From Streptosporangium album (GTDB lineage: Bacteria > Actinomycetota > Actinomycetes > Streptosporangiales > Streptosporangiaceae), in NCBI RefSeq assembly GCF_014203795.1, contig NZ_JACHJU010000001.1, positions 2,666,001 to 2,730,000 on the forward strand: DNA of 64,000 nucleotides, given 5' to 3'. A program made the translations under genes and the position numbers. Below the pieces are notes generated by a model that did not search any database, had not been told where the DNA came from, and saw nothing but the letters and a program-made list of their open reading frames with translations. The first letter of the stretch is position 1. Each line of letters begins with the position of its first letter. Below are positions 19,172 through 26,041 of this stretch, in pieces.

Positions 19172-19389
19172 CCCCGTCCGCTGTAGAGGCTCTGGCTGCG
19201 GCTCGGCGGCACGGCGGCGTCTCCGAGCAGGCACGCCTGTCCATGCTGGAGCATGCGAGACAGAGGCGCGCAGCGATCCTGACAGCTCATCTGGAAGGCC
19301 TGTCCATAAGACGCATCGCCGAAGAACTCGGATGCAGCCCCGCCGTCGTCCAATCCGCGATCCGCGCCGCGCGCGAAGACATTTCCTGA
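19168..19389 (+). CDS. Small helix-turn-helix protein
   Basis: A 73-residue protein starting at GTG 19168. Its C-terminal half LSIRRIAEELGCSPAVVQSA is a helix-turn-helix of the sigma-region-4/resolvase type, preceded by a basic Arg/Ala-rich helix. It overlaps the nucleotidyltransferase stop by four bases and is probably the operon's DNA-binding autoregulator or antitoxin. Its stop lies 21 bases before the GGGGTCATGG end of repeat copy 5. Confidence 0.7.
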   Translation: MTPSAVEALAAARRHGGVSEQARLSMLEHARQRRAAILTAHLEGLSIRRIAEELGCSPAVVQSAIRAAREDIS

Positions 19390-19410
19390 CGCACTTCCCG
19401 GCACCGGACA

Positions 19411-19535
19411 GGGGTCATGGCTTGCAGGTGGGCTGTCCGACCTCAACGTGCCCCACGACAATTCCCCTCCAAAGGTCCCCGCGCAGCGTACCCGTCGGTT
19501 TCGCCTACGGGCATCCTGATTTCGCTCCGGTACGG
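19411..19535 (-). repeat. ABC-F start repeat, copy 5
   Basis: GGAGGGG, GTG start, then MGHVEVGQPTCKP and TGA. It starts GGGGTCATGGCTTGCAGG on the left and keeps the TACGCT -10 element and about 50 further upstream bases. It differs from copy 1 at about four positions in the 60-base core. Confidence 0.88.
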
Positions 19536-19765
19536 CCCGGCAACGTGAGCCGAACTGCCCCGCAGCTGATCCGCCCTCGACTCCAAGGAGTTCACACAGG
19601 GCCTCCATGCGAACGGTTAATGCCTAACCGTTCGTATGGAGGAGGAGCGAGAACACTTCGTTTGCCGCCGTCACGGCACCGCGCGTTCACACCAGACCGG
19701 AGCCCGCGGCCGATGAGGCGCCAAAGTTTGCGATCGCTCCAGCCCATGCTCCGCGACCAGCCTCA
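19536..19765. pseudogene. Scar of a lost Fic cassette
   Basis: The DNA after copy 5 matches, with differences, the DNA after copy 6 that leads into the intact Fic gene: the same order of ...AGTTCAC-CAGGG..., then the 15-bp-arm palindrome (here 19605-19639), then a GGAGGAGGAGCGAGAAC leader. Where the Fic start should be the match ends, and instead a second copy of the upstream stretch TTCACACC[A/G]GACCGGAG... (19680 onward) follows. The Fic coding region itself is gone. I see no gene in this stretch. Confidence 0.6.
19605..19639. promoter_or_regulatory. Palindrome shared with the Fic leader
   Basis: Arms CCATGCGAACGGTTA and TAACCGTTCGTATGG around ATGCC, with one mismatch. It matches the perfect palindrome at 22430-22464 upstream of the Fic gene. 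Here no gene follows, so it is a relic operator or hairpin. Confidence 0.7.
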
Positions 19766-19897
19766 GTGATCCGCTGTCTCCAACTCGACGAGATCGTCCA
19801 GGAATGCCTCCTGAACCTCGCGGGCATGCTCGAACCCGGGCTGATCGACGAATCAGCGAAGGAAGACGCCGGTGTCAACGATGTAGGCGTCAGCCAC
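19766..19897 (-). pseudogene. vapC: Decayed vapC toxin gene
   Basis: From GTG 19897 the reading is VADAYIVDTGVFLR, stop, FVDQPGFEHAREVQEAFLDD and LVELETAD, then the match ends. It aligns residue by residue with the intact VapC at 14362-14802, where the stop position is Trp15. Thus it carries a nonsense mutation (TGG to TGA) plus loss of the last two thirds of the gene. The eight-base overlap with its antitoxin is preserved. It cannot make an active PIN nuclease. Confidence 0.85.
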
Positions 19898-20093
19898 GTG
19901 ACTCGTCCCGGAGCCGGTCCAACTCCTCGTCCACTCCGGTCACCCCTCGCATCCGGTCACGGATGCTCTCCAGAGCCGCCGCGGCCCTCTCCCGCCGACG
20001 GGATGACGACACGTTCTCCCTGACGAGCGCGAGCACCGGCAACGCCCGGTCCTCCGGCGACTCGTCCACCAGCGGATGGAGTTCCTCACGCAT
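19890..20093 (-). CDS. Orphan VapB-type antitoxin
   Basis: A 67-residue protein starting MREELHPLVDESPEDRALPV, clearly homologous to the antitoxin at 14795-15007 along its whole length (VLALVRENVSSSRRRER, then IRDRMRGVTGVDEELDRLRD). A GGGGAGGG ribosome binding site precedes ATG 20093. Its toxin partner is a broken fragment, so the antitoxin is now solitary; it could still neutralise the related VapC 5 kb away or be a passive relic. Confidence 0.7.
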   Translation of the reverse strand: MREELHPLVDESPEDRALPVLALVRENVSSSRRRERAAAALESIRDRMRGVTGVDEELDRLRDESRG

Positions 20094-20125
20094 CGCCGGC
20101 CCTCCCCTTGTACTACCGAGCCCCC

Positions 20126-20677
20126 TCAGGAGGAGCGCCCCGCGTAGTAGCGCCGCGACTTGTCGCGGCTGCCGCAGGTGGTCATGCTGCACCACCGGCG
20201 GCGACGATTCTTGCTGACGTCCAGGAACAACCAACAGCACGACGGACACTCACCGAGCCGATCCAGTGGCCCGTGGGTGAGCAGCTCGACCGCCGAAGCC
20301 GCGACCTCCCAGAGCAGGATTCGTACCGTACGCGGCGCCCCCCACGAGAACCGGAAGTTCCCGTCGGCTTCCTCCAGCCGGCCATGAGCAATGCCGTCAC
20401 CGTGCAACGCGACGACGACATCCAGATCCGGCTGTGGCGCCCGGTCCCCCTGCGTAAGCGGCTGGAACACCCGGAACACCGCCTCACGCAGCTCGCGGGC
20501 ATCCGGCAGGGCCGCTGCGAGCCCATCCGGCTCCTCGATCGGATGCCCCGTCGCCGCGGCCCAGGTCACAGCCTCCTCCGGGGTGCCCAGCCAGTCTCGC
20601 CGAGCCACCGGACGGGCGTTGACCGTGTTGGCGAAGTCCAGGCACAGCGCGTTTCCAACCAGCTCGACGGCAGTCAT
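20126..20677 (-). CDS. CGNR zinc-finger regulator with ABATE domain
   Basis: A 183-residue predicted transcription factor. The N-terminal part MTAVELVGNALCLDFANTVN is the ABATE stress-sensing domain; the C-terminal part has the CGNR-type zinc finger, with CPSCCWLFLDVSKNRRRRW followed by CSMTTCGSRDKSRRYY. It is divergent from an MFS exporter gene, with about 95 bases between them. The GATCAAA-containing direct repeats ACCGATCAAA at about 20694 and 20740 are candidate binding sites. ATG 20677 is preferred over 20701. It probably controls the exporter. Confidence 0.87.
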   Translation of the reverse strand: MTAVELVGNALCLDFANTVNARPVARRDWLGTPEEAVTWAAATGHPIEEPDGLAAALPDARELREAVFRVFQPLTQGDRAPQPDLDVVVALHGDGIAHGRLEEADGNFRFSWGAPRTVRILLWEVAASAVELLTHGPLDRLGECPSCCWLFLDVSKNRRRRWCSMTTCGSRDKSRRYYAGRSS

Positions 20678-20693
20678 GACACCGAGTATCTCA

Positions 20694-20748
20694 CCGATCA
20701 AACTCTGTTGACAGGTCAGACAGCACCGGCCACGCTATGACCGATCAA
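20694..20748. promoter_or_regulatory. Promoter and direct repeats between CGNR and MFS genes
   Basis: A TTGACA -35 element lies at about 20708 with a CGCTAT-like -10 about 18 bases on. Two copies of ACCGATCAAA flank it (about 20694 and 20740). The position between divergent regulator and exporter genes fits a regulator-binding site. Confidence 0.45.
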
Positions 20749-20772
20749 ATACATTTGAAAGGTAAGAAACGA

Positions 20773-22017
20773 ATGCGCCTCCTCCCCCTGTCGCTGGGCC
20801 GGCCGTTCAACGCGCTGTGGTTCGGCACTGGTGCCGCGAACCTCGGCGACGGCATGGCGCTGTTCGTCCTGCCACTACTCGCCATCGCCGCCGACGCCTC
20901 ACCCGGCGGAGTGGCGGCCGTGACGGCGGCGCTTACCCTGGCATGGCCGATCTTCGGCCTGCACGCCGGCTGGATCGTCGATCGGGTCGACCGCCGGATG
21001 CTGCTGAGCGGCGTCAACCTGGTCCGCGCGCTGATGCTGTCCGGCCTCACCGTCAGCCACTTCACCGGCACCCTGTCGCTGCCGCTACTCCTCACCGTGG
21101 CGGTGCTGCTCGGCGCGGCCGAGACGTTGGTCGACACCGCGCTGACCTCGACCATCCCCATGGTCGTCGAACCCGCCGGTCGCAACAGAGCCAACGCACG
21201 CATCGAGGCGACCATCAACGTCACCAACCAACTCGCCGGCCCACCGCTCGCGGGTCTACTGGCAGGCCTCGCCCTCGCCCTGGCCACCGGCGCGAGTGCG
21301 GCCCTCTACGCCCTGGCCGTCGCCGGGATCGCCATGATGGCCCTGCGCCGGGCGCCCGCCGAGGCTCGAACCGCAGGGGGCAGCGACGTGGTCGCCGGCT
21401 TCCGGTACCTGTGGCGACAGCCGGTGGTGCGAACGCTGACCCTCTTCACCGCCATGATGAACATCCCCTGGGCGGTCGCGACGGCCCTGCTCGTCGTGTA
21501 CGCCGTCAGCCCCGGCCCGCTCGATCTCACCACAACCCAGTACGGCCTGGTGCTGACGGCGATGGCCGTGGGCGGACTGCTCGCGGCGGCGGTGGTGGAG
21601 CCGTTGCAGCGCCGGTTCGGGGTGACCAGGCTGCTGATCGTCGACGCCGCCGGGACCGTTCTGCTGGTGGCGCCTGTGGCGCTGGACGGGCCGGTCTGGA
21701 CCGTGGTCGCAGGGGCAGTGATCGCTGGGGCCGGGTCGAGCATCTGGCGCATCCTGGTGGCCACGATCCGGCAGAACCTGTCGCCGCCGGAGTTGCTGGG
21801 GCGTATCTACGCCGCGTCTCGGATGCTCAGTTGGGGCGTGATTCCCGCCAGCGCGGCGCTGGCTGGAGTCGCGGCGGAGCTATGGGGCGTACGGGCGGTG
21901 TTCGTCCTGGCCACGGGGCTCGCCGTCGTCGTGCTGGGCGTCTTCGTGCCATACGCGCTCCGTACGGATCTGTCCGCGGCCATCGAGCCGAAAGTGGACC
22001 ATCAGCCCGTCGCGTGA
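20773..22017 (+). CDS. MFS transporter, MFS_3/EntS-like exporter
   Basis: A 414-residue membrane protein starting MRLLPLSLGRPFNALWFGTG, with about 12 hydrophobic segments and the MFS motif A region GWIVDRVDRRMLL between helices 2 and 3. It resembles MFS_3-type drug or siderophore exporters that extrude small hydrophobic compounds. ATG 20773 has a GAAAGG site eight bases upstream; an ATG at 20737 is possible but lacks one. It is divergent from the CGNR regulator. Substrate unknown. Confidence 0.88.
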   Translation: MRLLPLSLGRPFNALWFGTGAANLGDGMALFVLPLLAIAADASPGGVAAVTAALTLAWPIFGLHAGWIVDRVDRRMLLSGVNLVRALMLSGLTVSHFTGTLSLPLLLTVAVLLGAAETLVDTALTSTIPMVVEPAGRNRANARIEATINVTNQLAGPPLAGLLAGLALALATGASAALYALAVAGIAMMALRRAPAEARTAGGSDVVAGFRYLWRQPVVRTLTLFTAMMNIPWAVATALLVVYAVSPGPLDLTTTQYGLVLTAMAVGGLLAAAVVEPLQRRFGVTRLLIVDAAGTVLLVAPVALDGPVWTVVAGAVIAGAGSSIWRILVATIRQNLSPPELLGRIYAASRMLSWGVIPASAALAGVAAELWGVRAVFVLATGLAVVVLGVFVPYALRTDLSAAIEPKVDHQPVA

Positions 22018-22085
22018 GCGCGGCCGACGGCACGTGGCGCAGGCTCCCTCCAACTGAAGGTGTGACGGCTGATCCCTTTCCAGGC

Positions 22086-22220
22086 ATGCGAGTCCGCGCC
22101 AACACCCCGGTCACCGCCGAGCACACCAACCGTCAGCGCCAGCGCCAGGAGTCCAAGACCAACGATGCGATCCGGGAAAGCGCCCATGACCCGGAGACGT
22201 TCAACTCCGAAGACTGGTGA
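22086..22220 (+). CDS. Small hydrophilic hypothetical protein
   Basis: A 44-codon frame starting MRVRANTPVTAEHTNRQRQR and ending FNSEDW. Third codon positions are almost all G or C, as in real genes here, which the reverse-strand frame does not show. There is no strong ribosome binding site. Its stop lies 18 bases before the GGGGTCATGG end of repeat copy 6. Function unknown. Confidence 0.45.
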   Translation: MRVRANTPVTAEHTNRQRQRQESKTNDAIRESAHDPETFNSEDW

Positions 22221-22238
22221 TCAAACTCAGAGTTCATG

Positions 22239-22362
22239 GGGGTCATGGCTTGCATGTGGGCTGCCCGACCTCAACGTGCGCCACCGCGATTCCCCTCCAA
22301 AGGTCCTCGCGCAGCGTACCCGCCGGCCGGCCTCTCGGACATTTCGATTTCCGCTGTCCCGG
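22239..22362 (-). repeat. ABC-F start repeat, copy 6
   Basis: GGAGGGG, GTG start, MAHVEVGQPTCKP and TGA as in copy 2; the leader has CACCGCG like copy 3. Left signature GGGGTCATGGCTTGCATG. The upstream 30 bases diverge from the other copies. Confidence 0.88.
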
Positions 22363-22429
22363 CGCCGCATGTTCACACCGGACCGGAGCCCGCGGCCGAT
22401 CTCGAATCCAGAGAGTTCACCCAGGGCGT

Positions 22430-22464
22430 CCATACGAACGGTTAACATCTAACCGTTCGTATGG
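22430..22464. promoter_or_regulatory. Perfect 15-bp-arm palindrome upstream of Fic gene
   Basis: CCATACGAACGGTTA, spacer ACATC, TAACCGTTCGTATGG. It ends 19 bases before the Fic start codon and would overlap the promoter or 5' leader, so it may be an operator for autoregulation by the Fic protein's own helix-turn-helix domain, or an RNA hairpin. A relic copy is at 19605-19639. Confidence 0.75.
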
Positions 22465-22483
22465 ATGGAGGGGGAGAACGCTT

Positions 22484-23749
22484 ATGGCTGAGTACATCGC
22501 CATGTCCTGGCCGGGCACTCCGGGCGGTGCCACGCGAGCGGAACGCCAACCGTGCCACTACAAGGCGTACGTTCCCGATCCTCTGCTCGGCCGCCCCTTA
22601 AACCTGACGGCACAACGCGCGGCGGATGTGAGCGACGTCGAGCGCCGGCTCGTGAAGTTGAACGCATCCCCGCGAGCCCTGATCAGTCTTGAAGCGCTGG
22701 CCAGGCTTCTCCTAAGAGCCGAAGCTGTGGCGAGTTCGTTCATCGAAGGCCTGCAGATCAACGTTCGGCGTCTCGCCAAAGCCGATGTGGCATCACGTAC
22801 CGGCATAGATGCACACGATGACACGGCGCACGCGGTCCTCGGGAACGTCCGGGCGATGGAATCGGCTCTCGAACTCGCGGACGCACCGGCCGTATATGTC
22901 ACTGACATCCTGGAAGTCCACCGAAGGCTTCTCAACGGGACTCGGGACGCACGCTTCGGCGGCCTGATCAGAACCGAGCAGAACTGGGTCGGCGGAACCG
23001 GCATGTCACCATGCGGCGCCGACTTCGTCCCCCCGCCGCCCGACAGAGTTCACCCGCTCCTCGAAGACCTGTGCGCGTACATGTCAGGAGACGACCACCC
23101 CGCTCTGGTCCAGGCGGCCATCGCACACGCACAGTTCGAGACGATCCATCCATTCATTGACGGCAACGGCCGTACGGGACGGGCACTCATCCACCTGATC
23201 CTCCGGCGTCGAGGATTGGCACCCCGCTTCGCCCCGCCGATCAGTCTCATCCTGGCGTCACACGCCGATGCCTACATCTCCGCACTCACCGCATACCGTT
23301 ACGAGGGAGCCTCCGACTCTCCGCAAGCCCAGGAGGGCATGGGCGCCTGCCTCGATCGATTCGTCGCGGACACCGCCCGCGCCAGTATCGACACGGATCG
23401 TTTCGGCGCGACACTCGACACCCTCGAAAGGGAATGGCGAGGAAAGCTGGGGAGAGTGCGCGCGGGGTCCTCCGTCGATCTTCTACTGCGAGTGCTTCCC
23501 TCTGCTCCCGTGCTCACGGCCACCACCGCCGCCGACCTGATCGGGCGATCCGCCCAGCGAGCCAACGACGCGGTCAACCAGCTCGCGGCAGCAGGCGTGC
23601 TCAAACAGACCACCATCGGCAGACGTAATCGCGCATTCGAGGTCCCCGACCTCATCAACGCCCTCACTGGATTCGAAAGAGCACTCGCCAGTCCGCTGGG
23701 TGACACCCGCCAGGCAGCCCCCGCACGGCCAGTCCCTTACCGACCATAG
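22484..23749 (+). CDS. Fic family protein (AMPylator or related) with self-inhibitory motif
   Basis: A 421-residue Fic protein that would transfer a nucleotide monophosphate to target proteins. The catalytic motif IHPFIDGNGRTGRALIH contains the His and the anion-binding GNGR. An N-terminal class II inhibitory helix is present as AVASSFIEGLQ, matching S/T-x-x-x-E-G. The C-terminal part (about 345-400) is a winged-helix DNA-binding domain (AADLIGRSAQRANDAVNQLA). ATG 22484 has GGAGGGGGAG upstream. Its TAG stop overlaps the first base of repeat copy 7. Such Fic proteins may be autoregulators, consistent with the palindrome just upstream. Confidence 0.9.
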   Translation: MAEYIAMSWPGTPGGATRAERQPCHYKAYVPDPLLGRPLNLTAQRAADVSDVERRLVKLNASPRALISLEALARLLLRAEAVASSFIEGLQINVRRLAKADVASRTGIDAHDDTAHAVLGNVRAMESALELADAPAVYVTDILEVHRRLLNGTRDARFGGLIRTEQNWVGGTGMSPCGADFVPPPPDRVHPLLEDLCAYMSGDDHPALVQAAIAHAQFETIHPFIDGNGRTGRALIHLILRRRGLAPRFAPPISLILASHADAYISALTAYRYEGASDSPQAQEGMGACLDRFVADTARASIDTDRFGATLDTLEREWRGKLGRVRAGSSVDLLLRVLPSAPVLTATTAADLIGRSAQRANDAVNQLAAAGVLKQTTIGRRNRAFEVPDLINALTGFERALASPLGDTRQAAPARPVPYRP

Positions 23750-23871
23750 GGGTCATCGCCTGTACGTGAGCTGCCCGACCTCAACGTGCGCCACGACGAT
23801 TCCCCTCCAAAGGGCCTCGCGCAGGCCACCCGCCGGTTTCGGAGTCGGCATCCGATTGTCCTCCGGTACGG
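23749..23871 (-). repeat. ABC-F start repeat, copy 7 (outermost)
   Basis: GGAGGGG, GTG, then MAHVEVGQLTYRR and TGA. The residues QLTY match the native ABC-F HLTY better than any other copy, so it is clearly derived from an ABC-F 5' end. The left end reads GGGGTCATCGCCTGTACG and abuts the Fic stop codon. No copy is found further right in the window. Confidence 0.85.
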
Positions 23872-24056
23872 CGGTGCTGATCGCATAGAAGCGTTGTGAA
23901 TCACCCTTCCTGCGTCGAGGTGCACGGCCCGATGATCCGGTTACCACAGCCCTGGGCCCGGCTCAGCGTCTCCCTACTCAACACCCCGGGGTCATAGGCA
24001 CCGCCCTCCTCGCCTGGCGCCGAGTTCTACTTGTTGTACGACTTCCATCGCACGTG

Positions 24057-24090
24057 CTATTAATTCACCAACTGGTTGGTGAATTAATAG
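24057..24090. promoter_or_regulatory. 34-bp palindromic operator
   Basis: CTATTAATTCACCAAC, spacer TG, GTTGGTGAATTAATAG: 16-bp perfect arms just upstream of the TetR start. It contains the ACCAAC/GTTGGT core often seen in TetR-family operators and is AT-rich enough to overlap the promoter. Strong candidate for autoregulation of the two-gene operon. Confidence 0.85.
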
Positions 24091-24098
24091 TGGGAGCC

Positions 24099-24659
24099 GT
24101 GGAAACCAAGCGAAGAGGACGTCCGCCCATGGGGCCGGAACGCAGACAGGCCCTCGTACTGGCCGCCTACGACCGGATCGCCCGGCATGGCTTCGATGGG
24201 CTACGCCTGCGCGACGTGGCGACGGACGTGGGCATCGATCACTCGACGATCCACCACCACTTCCCGACCAAGCAGGACCTGATCACGGCCGTCGTCGATC
24301 ACGCCACGGGCCAGTTCAGATCGACTACGCCCCGCGAGGGCACGGCAGCCGACCGGCTCAGAGCCCACCTCGGCGCGCTGGTGAAGATGATCGAGGAACG
24401 ACCCGAACTGCATGCCGTACTCCGCGAACTTGACGTCCGCGCCACCCGCGACCCCAGCCTGCGTGTGGTCGTCGCCGAGCGAGAGCAGGGCTGGCGTGCC
24501 GCTCTCACCGAGGTGTTCCGCCAGGAGGACGCCTGGGTGGCCGGGCTGACCCCGTCGGCGGGAGCGGAACTGGTGATCGCCACCGTCAAGGGCGCGAGCC
24601 TGCGACCAGAGACCGCCAGGCTCATCTTGCACCACCTTGAGGAGCTGATCATCAGATGA
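24099..24659 (+). CDS. TetR family transcriptional regulator
   Basis: A 186-residue TetR-type repressor starting at GTG 24099 (VETKRRGRPPMG) with GGGAG just upstream. The helix-turn-helix LRDVATDVGIDHSTIHHHFP is canonical. Its stop overlaps the next start (ATGA), so it is co-transcribed with the flavin monooxygenase and probably represses that operon by binding the 34-bp palindrome nine bases before its start codon. Confidence 0.88.
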   Translation: METKRRGRPPMGPERRQALVLAAYDRIARHGFDGLRLRDVATDVGIDHSTIHHHFPTKQDLITAVVDHATGQFRSTTPREGTAADRLRAHLGALVKMIEERPELHAVLRELDVRATRDPSLRVVVAEREQGWRAALTEVFRQEDAWVAGLTPSAGAELVIATVKGASLRPETARLILHHLEELIIR

Positions 24660-25897
24660 TCCACGTCATCGTGGCCGGAGGCGGCATCGGTGGCCTTTGC
24701 CTGGCCCAGGGTCTGCGCCGATCCGGAGTGAGCGTTACGGTTTACGAGCGTGACAACACCCCGGACGCGCGACTTCAGGGATACCGTCTCAACATCGAAC
24801 CGGTGGGAAGCGCAGCACTCCACGAGTGCCTGCCCGCCGAGTTATGGGAAACGCTGATGCTCACCGGCGGTGACCCCGGGCCGGGGATGGGTGTGCTCGA
24901 CGAGCACCTCAACGAGCTGATGCTCGAACGCGGCGCGCAGGCAGCCGATCCCGCCGACAGCACCCACTCTCTCAGCAGGGCCACGCTCCGCGCCGTACTA
25001 CTGACCGGGCTGGACGTGCGCTTCGGCAAGGAGCTCGTCCGCTACGAACGGACCGCCGCAGGAAAGGTGGTCGCCCATTTCGCCGACGGGGACACCGCGA
25101 TCGGCGACGTGCTGGTGGGGGCCGACGGCGTCAGGTCACGCGTGCGCCGCCAGTTGCTGCCGCACGCGGAGACGGCGGCTGCCCCCGGCGTGGGCATCGG
25201 CGGCAGGCTGCCGCTCACCGAAGAGACCGAGAGATGGTTGGATCCACGGCTCGCCACCCGCAAGAACCTTGTCCTGCCCGTACGCGACTTCCTGTTCACC
25301 GCTGTCTTCCGCCGCAGGAACAAGCCGCACGAGGCCGAGGCCCGGATCGCCGGGCTGGGGCTCGATCCCGAGCTGTTAACGCGCGGTGCCGCCGACCAGG
25401 ACTATGTCATGTGGGCCTTCGTCGCCCACCGCCGCCACTACGCCGGGGAACCGCGCGCGTTCGTCGAGCAGCGCATCGCGGACTGGCACCCGGTCCTGCG
25501 CAGACTCGTACGCGAGTCCGAGGCGGTCGAGCGGTTTGATTTCACCGCGATGGCGAAGGTACGGCCCTGGCCCAGCACCAACGTCACCCTGCTCGGCGAC
25601 GCGATTCACGCGATGCCTCCCGTGGGCGGCATGGGCGGAAACGCCGCCCTGCACGACGCTCGCCTCCTGTGCAGAGCACTGACCGACGTCGACCAAGGCA
25701 GAGCCGAACTTGTGCCGGCGATCGCAGCCTACGAGTCCGAGATGCTCAAGGCGGGTTTCGCCGCTGTCAGCGAGTCGATGCGCTACCTCTGGCTGGCGAT
25801 CCTGCCAAGCCGGAGCGTACGCGCGATCGCCAGGTGCTTCTTCCGTCTCTGCGGTCTGGTGCCTCCCCTGCGCAGGGCGGTCTTCCAGGACGAGTGA
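24656..25897 (+). CDS. FAD-dependent monooxygenase
   Basis: A 413-residue flavoprotein of the PHBH/TetX-like group that would hydroxylate a small molecule. Motifs: GGGIGGLCLAQGLRRSG at the N-terminus (FAD ADP binding), GADGVRSRVRRQL (DG motif) and LLGDAIHAMPPVGGMGGNAA (GD motif). It is translationally coupled to the TetR gene (four-base overlap). It differs clearly from the other monooxygenase at 16376. Substrate unknown; xenobiotic or antibiotic inactivation is plausible by family only. Confidence 0.88.
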   Translation: MIHVIVAGGGIGGLCLAQGLRRSGVSVTVYERDNTPDARLQGYRLNIEPVGSAALHECLPAELWETLMLTGGDPGPGMGVLDEHLNELMLERGAQAADPADSTHSLSRATLRAVLLTGLDVRFGKELVRYERTAAGKVVAHFADGDTAIGDVLVGADGVRSRVRRQLLPHAETAAAPGVGIGGRLPLTEETERWLDPRLATRKNLVLPVRDFLFTAVFRRRNKPHEAEARIAGLGLDPELLTRGAADQDYVMWAFVAHRRHYAGEPRAFVEQRIADWHPVLRRLVRESEAVERFDFTAMAKVRPWPSTNVTLLGDAIHAMPPVGGMGGNAALHDARLLCRALTDVDQGRAELVPAIAAYESEMLKAGFAAVSESMRYLWLAILPSRSVRAIARCFFRLCGLVPPLRRAVFQDE

Positions 25898-26041
25898 TCC
25901 TAGGCGCAGGAATGATCGACATGTCCGCGGCAGCCAGGCCGTCCGCGTCGGCACCGATCAGATGAATCGGCCTGCGCGGCCGATCTCAACGGGCCGTCGT
26001 CCAGGGTGAGATACGTCTGCCTGAACCGGGTGTTCCGGAGT

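Noticed and set aside
22002-22187. Minus-strand frame with a hydrophobic stretch after the MFS gene
   Set aside because: Third-position GC is low on this strand and high in the plus-strand small ORF covering the same DNA, so the plus-strand reading is preferred.
11569-23871. Integron with attC sites
   Set aside because: No intI gene is present, and the repeats are direct copies of a coding gene's start instead of imperfect inverted attC hairpins; the similarity to integrons is in outcome only.
11569-23871. CRISPR array
   Set aside because: Repeat unit is about 120 bp and spacers are kilobases with genes; there are no short regularly spaced repeats anywhere in the window.
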